Source: Pancytospora philotis (taxonomy: Eukaryota; Microsporidia). Taken from it: DNA of 64,000 bases. The notes below the pieces were generated by a model. The model had not been told where the DNA came from, made no database searches, and was given only the letters and a program-made list of their open reading frames with translations. This document shows positions 52,618 to 61,361 of this stretch, in pieces. The stretch is taken from NCBI GenBank assembly GCA_023647555.1, contig JALRLY010000271.1:50937-114936 (forward strand), written 5' to 3'. Numbering within the stretch: the first letter of the stretch is position 1; the number at the start of each line of letters is the position of its first letter. Position numbers and translations under genes: made by a program.

Positions 52618-53904
52618 ATGATGCTCGGCATTTTACAGATGCCAGCATTTGCCTCTGCTGCGTCCCCCGCAGCGGCCGAGTGTAGAAATCCGCAACCACC
52701 AGCTGTGTACGACTCGATCCTGCGGGACATCAGCCCGATCAAGGATTTAATCGTAGGATTCAACGCGTGTGATAGGAATACGCTTTTGAATATGTACACC
52801 CGCTTTCAGGACTTCAAAAGGCCCTCCGAGCCCAATTTGGGCGCATACTGCAAGGATTATATGGTCAAAGAGCTTGTGCTGAATACTCTCAGAAGCAAAA
52901 CGCCCTTCCACGACATCGAGCAAACCCAGGGCCTTGCGAAGTACTATGTTATTGCGGAAAGCATCCGCCTGGTGTGCAAAGAGCGGAGCAGCGAAGTCTA
53001 CATCGACCTTGCTGCGGGCGACGAAGCCCACCTGCTCAACGGAGTAGACGAGTTGCTCGGTGAGCTTGACGCGCTAAAACTGTCGAGATGCGCCTGCGCC
53101 CCCAGAGACTTTCTCAATACGAAGGGAAGATCCCCGACTGCCTACGACATAATAGTGTACGTGCTTAGCGAGCGCCACAAGGGCGCAGAGGCGGTGCGCG
53201 AAAGATTTTACGAGCTGCTCAAAGCGGTCTACGAATCCCAGTACTCTAGGTGCTATATCAATGCTCAAAAGTTCATATTGGCGATTAACGAGCTTGAAAA
53301 GACCAGCGCCATCGCAGGCCTGGAGCTGTACAACTTCGGCGATATTGTGCTTGAATTTTTCACGTCCAAGAGCGACCGCGCTGCGTTTGATATGCTGGAC
53401 GATATCGAGCTCAAACGCGGCACTGCGCCCCGGGTTATCGAGTACATCTCGAGCGGCAGGCATGCGCGGGTGAGCCCCTACTTCGTACTCCACTATATTC
53501 CGCATATTCAGAACAAGCTGAGGGAGCGTTACGACTGGAAGGTGAAGAGGCTGTTGGAGTACTTCTTGGAGCCACTCATCACAGATGTAAGGCTGATGGT
53601 GCTCTATGAAAGCCCCGCGATACTCAAATACATGTCCACCGGTCTGCTGGCCCACCTTCTGCTGACCGGCTTTGCGTGCACCGACTTCAAGATCGACGTG
53701 CCGCGCCTCGCCGGCCTAATCGCCCAGGAAGTCGAGCAGCCCAGGCTTATTTACATTTTATTGGTGGTGAAGGAGAGGGGCGAGCCTGGCCATTTGGATG
53801 CACTGCTGTCCCACTTCCCTGCGGAGGTGCGAGTTGCATGGGAGGAGAACCGCGTTTGGTGTTCTGCGTATGATAGCTCTGCCGTATCTAAAAGCGCTCA
53901 ATGA
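52618..53904 (+). CDS. Secreted-family protein J, single C-type unit outside the cluster
   Basis: 428 residues from the ATG at 52618; the frame is open upstream only from a TTG codon. Signal peptide MMLGILQMPAFASAASPA. Family blocks are recognisable: ILRDISPIKDL (others ISPF), YDIIVYVLSERHKGAEAV, FTSKSDRAAFDMLDDIEL, RVSPYFVLHYIPHIQNKL near residue 310, and a RVAWEENRVW end matching the VWEE-C end of B and C. It lies 9 kb beyond the cluster between eL8 and an uncharacterised gene, and the body is as diverged from the cluster genes as gene A. Function unknown; predicted secreted, helical. Confidence 0.7.
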   Translation: MMLGILQMPAFASAASPAAAECRNPQPPAVYDSILRDISPIKDLIVGFNACDRNTLLNMYTRFQDFKRPSEPNLGAYCKDYMVKELVLNTLRSKTPFHDIEQTQGLAKYYVIAESIRLVCKERSSEVYIDLAAGDEAHLLNGVDELLGELDALKLSRCACAPRDFLNTKGRSPTAYDIIVYVLSERHKGAEAVRERFYELLKAVYESQYSRCYINAQKFILAINELEKTSAIAGLELYNFGDIVLEFFTSKSDRAAFDMLDDIELKRGTAPRVIEYISSGRHARVSPYFVLHYIPHIQNKLRERYDWKVKRLLEYFLEPLITDVRLMVLYESPAILKYMSTGLLAHLLLTGFACTDFKIDVPRLAGLIAQEVEQPRLIYILLVVKERGEPGHLDALLSHFPAEVRVAWEENRVWCSAYDSSAVSKSAQ

Positions 53905-54064
53905 ATTGTTCATCTGTATCATTCTTCGTGGAAGTAGCTTATTACGCTTCGTGTGCTCATTTAGCGTTACTTTTTGGTAGCACGCAGCCATTTTCTAATA
54001 GGCCTATAGCGTGCCAGCACATTCAAGACAACAGCAATACGATCCTGATAATTTAATCACTTGG

Positions 54065-54565
54065 CTAGCAGATGAACCCGGTGTACACGCAGAGGTGGCC
54101 TCTGAGGTGCTCGAGCGCGATGAAGTCGACGCCCACGCCCGCCGCGAACTCCGCATCCATGAGGACTCCGCTGCGGCCGCCGCTTTCGAACGCGAACGCG
54201 CCCCTGCAGAAGTCGCGGTGGCCAATGGCCGGCCCGTCGGGGATGAAGACGAACGGGAGCGGCGCCTTTTTGAGCAGCGCGAAGAACTGGGAGGGATCCG
54301 CCGGGTGCTTGAGGGCGATGTCCTCGTGGTCCAGCACCCCCAGTGCGTGCCCGCTTCTCCCCTGCACTCTGATCCGCGAGCACGCGCTGAGCACCGTATT
54401 TTTGTAGTACGTGTACATGTACATCTCGTGCATCTGCTCGTGGTAGAGGAGCCGCGACTCGGGGCTGGCGCTGATCTGCTTGTGGTGCCGCATCATCAGC
54501 CGGGGAAAGGCCTCCTCCGGCGTGGTGTTTCTGAGCAGCAGCGCTTCCAGTGCATCGGCGTCCAT
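54065..54565 (-). CDS. Uncharacterised protein, 166 residues
   Basis: Not recognised. The ATG at 54565 follows CGACCCCCACG. The N-terminal 75 residues look helical with a Met/Tyr-rich stretch (HEQMHEMYMYTYY); the C-terminal half is beta-rich (PLPFVFIPDG, GHRDFCRGAFAF, HLCVYTGFIC). The plus strand has an overlapping 199-codon frame, but it starts without a leader and has the Arg/Ala/His-rich composition of an antisense shadow. Divergent from SEC11, 171 bases between starts. Confidence 0.5.
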   Translation of the reverse strand: MDADALEALLLRNTTPEEAFPRLMMRHHKQISASPESRLLYHEQMHEMYMYTYYKNTVLSACSRIRVQGRSGHALGVLDHEDIALKHPADPSQFFALLKKAPLPFVFIPDGPAIGHRDFCRGAFAFESGGRSGVLMDAEFAAGVGVDFIALEHLRGHLCVYTGFIC

Positions 54566-54736
54566 CGTGGGGGTCGAAAAGGGCCGCTACAGATGACGAG
54601 TTGCAACTGAATTTGGAACCGTTATTCTAAGCCTAGCACTGTATGTATTTTTTATCATTACCAAAACTCCCCATTTGCAATCACGGCCGCCCCAACTCCT
54701 GCTTGGTGCTTCTTTATTTCTTTTCCTACCACCCCC

Positions 54737-55258
54737 ATGTTCCTGTTTTCAAAGCACGAGGTGGACGCCCTCCGGCGCCTCGGCATCAGACAGCTCATCC
54801 AGCAGGGCGTGGCCGCCTGCTACTCCGTCATGCACACCTACATGATCTGGAAGGCGATCTGCCTCTTCCTCGGGAACGACAGCCCGATCGTCGTCGTGCT
54901 CAGCGAGTCGATGGAGCCGGGGTTCCAGCGCGGGGACATCCTCTTCCTCAAGCCGCAGGTGTACAAGACCGGCGACATCGTGGTCTACCAGGTCTACGAG
55001 AACGCGATCCCCATCGTGCACCGCGCCATCAAAATCACGGGCGAGAAGATGCTCACCAAGGGCGACAACAACGCGCGGGACGACATCGGCCTCTACAAGC
55101 GGAACCGCAAGTTCCTGCTCCCCGAGGAGACGCGCGCTGGCGTGTTCGGCTTCATCCCCTACTTCGGTCTGCCCACGATCTACATCAGTTCGGTGCCGGG
55201 TCTCAAGCCCGCCCTGCTCTGCTGCATCGGCCTGTCCGTGTTCTTCACGAGGGAGTAG
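54737..55258 (+). CDS. SEC11: Signal peptidase catalytic subunit Sec11
   Basis: 173 residues. An N-terminal membrane segment (about 25-46) is followed by SESMEPGFQRGDILFL with the catalytic Ser, IVHRAIKI with the catalytic His (eukaryotic type, in place of Lys) and TKGDNNARDD with the Asp. The C-terminal hydrophobic segment after PYFG completes the fold. It removes signal peptides in the ER membrane and would process the secreted family described here. Length is normal (167-180). The ATG follows CCACCCCC. Confidence 0.96.
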   Translation: MFLFSKHEVDALRRLGIRQLIQQGVAACYSVMHTYMIWKAICLFLGNDSPIVVVLSESMEPGFQRGDILFLKPQVYKTGDIVVYQVYENAIPIVHRAIKITGEKMLTKGDNNARDDIGLYKRNRKFLLPEETRAGVFGFIPYFGLPTIYISSVPGLKPALLCCIGLSVFFTRE

Positions 55259-55852
55259 CCGCGCCGAACGAATAAACATTGTTAAAGACTGTTGTATTCT
55301 GAATAAAACGGTATTGAGTTCTATACTCTGATAGACCGCTTAATACGCATTTATAAGGTTATAAGGTTAAAAATAAAATTGCGTGACTGATTCATTTTTT
55401 GCTGTTTCAATCGATACAACATTGCCAGCATACTGCTCGAACATTTAACAGCACTTTGAACTGTATCGCCTTCTTTTGCGACAGGAGCGTATGACCGATT
55501 GTAGGTTAGAACAATAAATAAACTAGCTCGTTAAAGCTGTAGACTAGTAGCATCATCATCATACTGCAGCTCTATGGATCCCATTAGTTGTTTATCGCAT
55601 AGCATAGCTCAAACTAAGCATTTTAGTCTGCCGCCCAAGGGCCAAAACACCCCTTTATTTGTACTTCCGGCAATGAACTGACAAAGGCGCTGTTCGCCGA
55701 ACAGCAGCAGAAACCACCGATCTCCCGCTTAACCCGCCCATTTACTTGCCCTGCGCGCTGCTCCGCAGCCCACACGAGACCAGCCCCTTTCCAGACCGCA
55801 TGTGCGGGCGCCGAGCAGCTGCACAAAAATTTTGCCAAAAAATTTACCCACA
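55259..55852. other. Largest intergenic gap of the housekeeping part
   Basis: 594 bases. The left 300 are AT-rich with an ATAAGGTTATAAGGTT duplication near 55354-55370. The right part turns GC-rich. It holds a near-perfect 17-base palindrome (GCTGTTCG-C-CGAACAGC, 55689-55705) and ends with two AAATTTT boxes of eS17. No coding frame with a leader. A small RNA gene cannot be excluded but I recognise none. Confidence 0.5.
55825..55848 (+). promoter_or_regulatory. Double AAATTTT box of eS17
   Basis: AAAAATTTTGCCAAAAAATTT followed by ACCCACA-ATG at 55853. It decides the start inside a longer open frame. Confidence 0.65.
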
Positions 55853-56230
55853 ATGGGTAAAATCCGCGGAAAGTCCATCAAAAGAGCCGCCAAGCTTGTC
55901 GTCGAGAAGTACTTCAGCCGCGTGAACGCGGATTTCGAGAACAACCTCTCGGTTGTGCGCGACGTCACCGTGACCCAGAGCAAGAAGGTCAGGAACCAGG
56001 TCGCCGGCTACATCACGCATCTGTACAAGCGCCTGCAGAAGGGCGAGGTCAAGGGCGTGTACATCAAGTCGTTCGAGCAGGAGAAGGAGCGCAAGGAGAG
56101 CCTCATTCCGTCTGTCGGCATCCTCGATGCCGAGCGGTACGTTGTTGATCCTGTCACCCACGCCATGATCAAGAAGTACGCCATTGCTGGCAACTACATT
56201 GTCGCTGGATCTGAGAACTCTCGTAATTAA
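55853..56230 (+). CDS. RPS17: Ribosomal protein eS17
   Basis: 125 residues. MGKIRGKSIKRAAK, then YFSRVNADFENN and SKKVRNQVAGYITHLYKR reproduce the eS17 family through its first half. The QEKERKESLIP segment and the short beta tail follow. 40S subunit protein near the beak and mRNA exit. No intron is present at the start, a place where some microsporidian ribosomal genes have one. Confidence 0.97.
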   Translation: MGKIRGKSIKRAAKLVVEKYFSRVNADFENNLSVVRDVTVTQSKKVRNQVAGYITHLYKRLQKGEVKGVYIKSFEQEKERKESLIPSVGILDAERYVVDPVTHAMIKKYAIAGNYIVAGSENSRN

Positions 56231-56534
56231 ATAGGCATTTTAGAGTTCACATGTGTTTTCTGTGTGTATGTATTTTCTCTGTGTCTGTTTGGGGCAGCTC
56301 TTGTGTTGTCTTAAAGGCACAAGCTGCTGCAGAATTTTTCAGTGCGGTTCCTCGATTTATTGCTGGTCTGTGTCTTGCAGCTTTGTCCACTGCTCCTGGG
56401 CCCAGCTGAGCCACTGTACTGGCAGCGCGCGGTTACAAGCAACGCCATGCGGCGTTTTACGCTGGCCAGCTAAGCACAGCCCCTGGCTAACGCGTAGATA
56501 GAACACCTCCAACAAACCAAACACTGCACTTTAT
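56231..56534. other. Gap between convergent eS17 and RPN12
   Basis: 304 bases of 3' flanks. No feature seen apart from T-rich stretches. Confidence 0.45.
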
Positions 56535-57020
56535 TCAATTCTCCTGGAACTCGCGGCACACGTACAGAATGTCCTTGATGTCCTGCATGCTGCTGCTCGG
56601 CAGCTCCGTGCTCTCGCAGCTCCTTCCGATGTCCTTCGCAAGCGTCGCGTCCATCTTCTCCTTCATGCTGACGAGCAGCCGCTGCATCAGATCCTGCGCC
56701 TCCTCGGGCGCCTCCTTGAGCAGCCTGTGCAGCTCCCCGACGTCGCTCTTGACCAGCGCGTCCTCCACGTTCAGCAGGAAGCCCACGCAGCCCTCCTCCT
56801 TCAGCTCGCGCAGCGAGATCGCCTGGATCAACATGCGGTACTCGACCATCTGCCCGGCCGCGAGGTAGTAGAGCAGCGCGAGCACCTTCAGCCGCGTTGT
56901 GTTGTTGGTGGCGGGGCTGAGCCCCCTGTAGAGGCAGAACGACTGGATGAACATCTCGTACTCCCCGCTCTTCACGTAGCCGAGCAGCTCGGCCTCGATC
57001 TCCCCGATATTCCTCGACAT
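56535..57020 (-). CDS. RPN12: Proteasome lid subunit Rpn12-like (PSMD8)
   Basis: 161 residues from the ATG at 57020 (GAACAGCCCTGCC before it; the frame further upstream begins with GTG). The sequence is a helical repeat protein. The block LKVLALLYYLAAGQMVEYRMLIQAI matches the Rpn12/CSN8/eIF3k helix pair L-x-x-x-L-L-x-x-x-R-x-x-E-F-H-x-x-L-E. GCVGFLLNVEDALVKSDVGELHRLL matches the following I-x-x-x-x-x-L-E-x-x-L-x-E-G-x-Y-x-x-V segment. The protein is short (yeast Rpn12 274). CSN8 or eIF3k are alternatives from the same fold family. Confidence 0.5.
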   Translation of the reverse strand: MSRNIGEIEAELLGYVKSGEYEMFIQSFCLYRGLSPATNNTTRLKVLALLYYLAAGQMVEYRMLIQAISLRELKEEGCVGFLLNVEDALVKSDVGELHRLLKEAPEEAQDLMQRLLVSMKEKMDATLAKDIGRSCESTELPSSSMQDIKDILYVCREFQEN

Positions 57021-57334
57021 GGCAGGGCTGTTCTGCCCCGCAAATATACAAGGCACGCAGACCGAGGGAGCAGTAATGAACAGGAAATGGTTGTTTAATG
57101 CAATGGGCTGTACAGCAGTTGCTCTAGCACATAACTGTAGGAGTAGAAAGCATGCAGATGCGCCCGTGCGGTCTATCTAAAAAATCTACAAGCACTAGGC
57201 GCCGTGCCTTTCCTTATCATATGAGCATATCGTACTTTACCATACATTCAAATTATATTGCAATCGGCAAGCAGCGCCCATTCATGACAGATAACCTGTC
57301 TCTAAAATACAGCACAAGATGGGTGGTAAATTAA
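57021..57334. other. Intergenic gap
   Basis: 314 bases between two genes of the same strand. No leader-bearing ORF on the other strand; nothing recognised. Confidence 0.45.
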
Positions 57335-58963
57335 TTAGGGTTTATTCATTAAAAAGCGCAGTGGAATGCTGAACAGGCTGCTGTAGGTGCACTTCTTCTC
57401 ATCGCGCTTGATGCCGAGGCCGGCCTCGATGGAGACGACCTTGTAGGCGGCCTCCTTGCAGCCAAGCGCCTCGGCAATGCTGTAGTACCACAGACAGAGC
57501 GGCAGATTGCGCCCCGTGCTGTCCTCGCTCTCCAGCACCCGCGCCACCAGCATCACCGCCTTCAGGTGGCCAGCGGCCGCGGCGGCCTCGGCCATGCGCA
57601 GGCCAATCGCCCGCAGGTCCGTGCCCGCGCTGTAGAACTTGTTCACGTTGAGCTGCAGCATCTCAGAGGCGAAGTAGATCTCGTTGTGGTCGAAAATGCT
57701 GTTGCGCGGCTCCTTGTAGCTCTGCGGGGCCGCGCCCTTGCCGCGGCCGCCCGCCAGATACATGCGGTTTGTGGCGCCGCCGTCCGCGGCCTGGCTCTCG
57801 AGCTCGTTGATGTTCTTCACCGCCGTCCGCGCGCTGGCCGCAATGGCCTCCATGCCGGCCGCGCCGAACGATCCGTAGTCGTCCGCGGCGCTCGCCAGCT
57901 TTATCAACACACACGCCAGCTTGTACCGCGCGTCCGTGTGCCCCTGCTCGGCCGCGGTCTTGCACCACAGGAAGGACTTCTCGAGGTCCTTCTCGGTGCT
58001 CTGCCCGGCCTCGTAGTCGAGCGACACCTGGTACTGGCAGCGCGTGCAGCCGAGCGTGGCGCCGCGCAGCAGCACCTTGAAGGAGTAGCGCGGGTCCGGC
58101 AGCAGCTGCACGCACTTCGAGCGGTATATCATGCCCAGGTCAAAGTACGGCAGCGAGTAGGCCGCGCCAGACCCGGCCACCGCCTGCTTCAGCGCGTGGA
58201 GCCCGAGGTCGAGGTCCTGGCCCACGAACGCGTTGCCCCACAGGAGAATCTGTGCGTAGCGGTGCGTGCCGCGCAGATGCCCGAGCTTGTAGCTGCAGCG
58301 GTAGAACTGGCTGGCCCGCTCCGCGTCCCGGGGCGTGCCCAGCCCGTGCTCGAGGCAGCGCGCGTAGTGGTACGTCCCGCTGGGGCAGCCCTCGCGCGCC
58401 GCCTGCTTGTACGCGTACACCGCCGCGCCGGCGTTCTGCGGCAGCCCGAGCAGCCCGAACTCGTAGCAGCGCCCGACGAGGCTCATCGCCGAGAGCCGGG
58501 GCGCACACGCAGCCGCGACCGGCATGCCGCCCGCGGTCTTCTTGGGTATCCGCCGCGTCCCGATCGTCGCCCGTATCCCCAGCCCAGAGCACAGCTCCAG
58601 CGCCTCGAGGATCCGGCCGCCGGCGTACTCGCCGCCCATGGCCGCCGCGATCAGCTGCCGCTTGGCCTTGGCGGTAAACCCGGAGATCTTCTCGGTGTAG
58701 CACGCGCATATTTCCTCGATGTACGTCTCGAGCAGCAGCACCACCCGCTCCTCGCTCTGCCCAGGCGCGCTGATGCGCGACTCCAGCAGCTGCCGCTGGC
58801 CCGCATTCTTCGCGAGGGCGGTCTGCGCGTCCTGCAGCAGCGTGTTCTGCGTGCGGCCCTTCTGCTTCCCGTCGCCCGCAGCGCCGCGGTCCACGACCGT
58901 TACGCTGCAACGTCGACTCTTCGGATGTGTCCCATCTCGTTGCTGCGCGGAGACGACTATCAT
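57335..58963 (-). CDS. Sel1-repeat protein, chitin synthase activator (Chs4/Skt5)-like
   Basis: 542 residues from the ATG at 58963; the frame opens 16 codons earlier with TTG. The first 60 residues are charged and probably disordered. From about residue 175 there is a row of Sel1-like repeats of 36-40 residues with the A-x-x-x-Y-x-x-A-A-x-x-G pattern, such as VYAYKQAAREG, ASQFYRCSYKLGHLRG and SFLWCKTAAEQGHTDA. Fungal Chs4/Skt5 proteins use such repeats to activate and place chitin synthase. Microsporidia keep chitin in the spore wall and have Sel1 proteins annotated as chitin synthase regulatory factors. The C-terminal prenylation box of yeast Skt5 is absent. The leader is unusual: no AAATTTT. 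Confidence 0.6.
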   Translation of the reverse strand: MIVVSAQQRDGTHPKSRRCSVTVVDRGAAGDGKQKGRTQNTLLQDAQTALAKNAGQRQLLESRISAPGQSEERVVLLLETYIEEICACYTEKISGFTAKAKRQLIAAAMGGEYAGGRILEALELCSGLGIRATIGTRRIPKKTAGGMPVAAACAPRLSAMSLVGRCYEFGLLGLPQNAGAAVYAYKQAAREGCPSGTYHYARCLEHGLGTPRDAERASQFYRCSYKLGHLRGTHRYAQILLWGNAFVGQDLDLGLHALKQAVAGSGAAYSLPYFDLGMIYRSKCVQLLPDPRYSFKVLLRGATLGCTRCQYQVSLDYEAGQSTEKDLEKSFLWCKTAAEQGHTDARYKLACVLIKLASAADDYGSFGAAGMEAIAASARTAVKNINELESQAADGGATNRMYLAGGRGKGAAPQSYKEPRNSIFDHNEIYFASEMLQLNVNKFYSAGTDLRAIGLRMAEAAAAAGHLKAVMLVARVLESEDSTGRNLPLCLWYYSIAEALGCKEAAYKVVSIEAGLGIKRDEKKCTYSSLFSIPLRFLMNKP

Positions 58964-59471
58964 CCTTAAGACCCCGAGGGGCGCCCACCTTATAGCGTGC
59001 CAACTGCCCAATCACCGCGCGCCGCTCGTAAAGGAGGGCATTTCCTCTCTCCGTGCCGTGTGCTGATTGGCCCTTGCGCAATCTGAAACACGGGCTCCCG
59101 GGTGGGAAGCGGGTGCAGGGGTCAGCAGGGGCATACCGAATGGCAGAATAAGACAACGCCGCATGCTGCTGCGGAGTTTCAATGCACCGCACTGCGCTTC
59201 CGCACGGATAAGCAAGCCTGCAGAGCAACAGCTTCTGACCGCCATTTGCTTTTCAGTTTCTTTTGTTATTTTTGATCTATTGGTCGCTGCAGCTGCGCCA
59301 TTGGTCCAGTGCCAAACCCATCCCATCATCACGCTCATTGGCCAGCCCGCCCCTTATCGCTTTGCGAACAGTCGCTTGGAGACAGCGATGGCTAAGCCGC
59401 AATGCATGCACACTAGTTGGCACTATCCTCCATCCACTAAATACTTCTGCAAGAAGTCAATTAAATATTTA
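58964..59471. other. Intergenic gap
   Basis: 508 bases. The GC-rich right flank of the Sel1 gene passes into an AT-rich 3' flank of the orphan secreted gene. Open frames on the plus strand lack a leader. No gene called. Confidence 0.45.
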
Positions 59472-61361
59472 TTAACTCACGCTACACCAGGACGAACCAC
59501 CGGCGCTCTGCGGCTTGAACAGCCCGCGGTTATCGGCCTTAACCTTCTTGATCAGATCCTTGGTCAAGTAGCGGCCCAGGAGAGCCTTGACGACAGCCGG
59601 CGAGTAATCCACCTGGGGACCGCGGCCCGAAGCTAGCCCAAGTTTCTTAAAGGTGGGCACGAGTGCACCATCATCCGAACTACTGTGGCTGGAGCTGGCA
59701 TTCTCAAATTTATCAAAAAAGCTATTAACGCTATCGTACACCTCGTCGATCTCCTCCTTCAGCTTATCAAGACGCTCGCCTACTTCGACGCGCAGCGCCT
59801 CCCCAAGCCCCTCTTCCGCAAGCTCTTCTCTGCTCCACACCAGCATTATGAACTCACGGTACGGATCGACGCCAAAGAGGCCCCCTATTTTCGGGCCCTT
59901 ATGCAGTGTTAGCTTATGGTAGAAATCGCCAAAACAGACACACAGCTGCTGGTACAGATCAACGATGCGCTGCTGCGCGTCCCGGCACACGCTGTGCATC
60001 TCCTCGAGCTCGGTGCTTTCCCTACGAACTGCGCTGCTCGCCTGGCCCCCGAGCGAAGCATCACCATGCCTGAGACTCTGGTGCATAAACCCGCCAACCA
60101 AAACACTCGCAAGGTGCTCCAAATCCATGGCAACGCCGCAAATATCCTTGAACAGAATAAGCGGTGTGCGCGCAAACACATGCTGCACCGTCCTGGGGTA
60201 GCCGCCCAGCCGGCGCCCGGCGCCCCTGCCAACCTCCTTCAGATAATTCAGCAGCGCACTATCCAACTGATTGGCCTGCGATACGGACTCCTCGTCCACG
60301 GCCCCGATCTCGCACAGCGCCTCGTTGAGCTGCCGCTGAAGGTCCAGAATCAGATCGCAGGTCGAACTGTAGCCATCCAGCCCGCACAAAGGCTTCATCT
60401 TTCTCGTTCTTGCGTAGCAGTGGATGGCCTCGCACAGCAGCAGCTCCCCGATCGATCCGCGCGTTGTCCCGAGCCAAACGTGCCGCAGCAGTCGGACATA
60501 ATGGAACCTCACCGAGCACTCATTGTTTCTCAGACTATCAGAGAAAACATGCCCATCCCTGCTGACAGTCACCGGCCTACCCCTATTTTGTACGTGCAGC
60601 TCATCACAATTGACCAAATGACGCCTCAGATTGGCCCAGCCCTCCTCCTCCGCATCCGGCGTCGCGTTGTACAGCTGCTGCATGCCGTAGTACATGAAAT
60701 GGACGAGCTGCAGCCTATCCAGCAACTCCTTGTACTCCAGCAGCGCCTTCAGCTCAGGGGTCTCCGGAGGCGCGCGGGTGGCGCTAGCGTCGTCATCCTT
60801 GACGCGGCATTGAGACATCCTATCGCTGAACCAGTCGCTGGCCCTCCGGCAAGTCTCATATAGCGTCTGCTGGAAGCTCAGATCATCAATAGCAGCGTAA
60901 GGCTCGAAGCCGGCCCCGAGCTCGGGCATCACGAGGCCCATCTCCGCAGCAGCAGCCACGAGCTTAGCATGGGAAGAGCGCCAGAACGACCCAAGATTCA
61001 GCAACGGCACGCGGTAGTTAAAATCGTTTGTAAAGTATCCGCACCCCGGCTCACGCCTGCCTTCCTCGACCATATCATAAATAGAAGGGCGCCTGAAGCC
61101 CGGGTTGACGCTCCGCAGATGGGTCGTCTTCGCGAACTCGGGCGACTTGACGCATTTGTACAACGCCTCAAAGACCCTAATCACGAAGAAGGGGTTAAAC
61201 AGCGATGCGTTATTAGTTCCGGCGCGGTACTCCGCACACACCTGACTGGATAACTCGCTAAAGGTGCATGAGTACGGCATATCATCCAATCCTGCCCTGC
61301 TCTTCCGATAAGGGGCGCCGCACAGCGCCTGCGCACCCATCATCAACGCCGCGAGCCTCAT
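59472..61361 (-). CDS. Orphan secreted protein, 629 residues
   Basis: Not recognised and not clearly related to the A-J family. The first 17 residues (MRLAALMMGAQALCGAP) look like a short signal peptide. The body is mainly helical with scattered Cys. Residues about 540-575 form a charged coiled coil (VGERLDKLKEEIDEVYDSV) followed by a Ser/Asp-rich linker. The last four residues are CSVS, which formally fits a CaaX box. That would be odd for a secreted protein unless it is delivered to a host cytosol. The ATG lies behind AAAAAAAATCGTGGGGG, a GGG version of the usual CCC leader. It is the last cellular gene before the retroelement. Confidence 0.6.
   Translation of the reverse strand: MRLAALMMGAQALCGAPYRKSRAGLDDMPYSCTFSELSSQVCAEYRAGTNNASLFNPFFVIRVFEALYKCVKSPEFAKTTHLRSVNPGFRRPSIYDMVEEGRREPGCGYFTNDFNYRVPLLNLGSFWRSSHAKLVAAAAEMGLVMPELGAGFEPYAAIDDLSFQQTLYETCRRASDWFSDRMSQCRVKDDDASATRAPPETPELKALLEYKELLDRLQLVHFMYYGMQQLYNATPDAEEEGWANLRRHLVNCDELHVQNRGRPVTVSRDGHVFSDSLRNNECSVRFHYVRLLRHVWLGTTRGSIGELLLCEAIHCYARTRKMKPLCGLDGYSSTCDLILDLQRQLNEALCEIGAVDEESVSQANQLDSALLNYLKEVGRGAGRRLGGYPRTVQHVFARTPLILFKDICGVAMDLEHLASVLVGGFMHQSLRHGDASLGGQASSAVRRESTELEEMHSVCRDAQQRIVDLYQQLCVCFGDFYHKLTLHKGPKIGGLFGVDPYREFIMLVWSREELAEEGLGEALRVEVGERLDKLKEEIDEVYDSVNSFFDKFENASSSHSSSDDGALVPTFKKLGLASGRGPQVDYSPAVVKALLGRYLTKDLIKKVKADNRGLFKPQSAGGSSWCSVS

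Noticed and set aside
52317..52685. 122-codon frame upstream of family gene J
   Set aside because: No leader motif, overlaps the signal-peptide region of gene J in another frame, no similarity to anything.
54011..54610. 199-codon plus-strand frame opposite the uncharacterised gene at 54065-54565
   Set aside because: No leader motif and shadow-like composition; the minus-strand frame starts behind CCCCCACG and is preferred.
55689..55705. 17-base palindrome with 8-base arms
   Set aside because: About one such palindrome is expected by chance in a window of this size; no U-run or partner gene supports a function.
57566..58969. 467-codon plus-strand frame over the Sel1 gene
   Set aside because: Antisense shadow in GC-rich DNA; composition is dominated by Arg, Ala, Leu and Val without any domain, while the other strand encodes clear Sel1 repeats.
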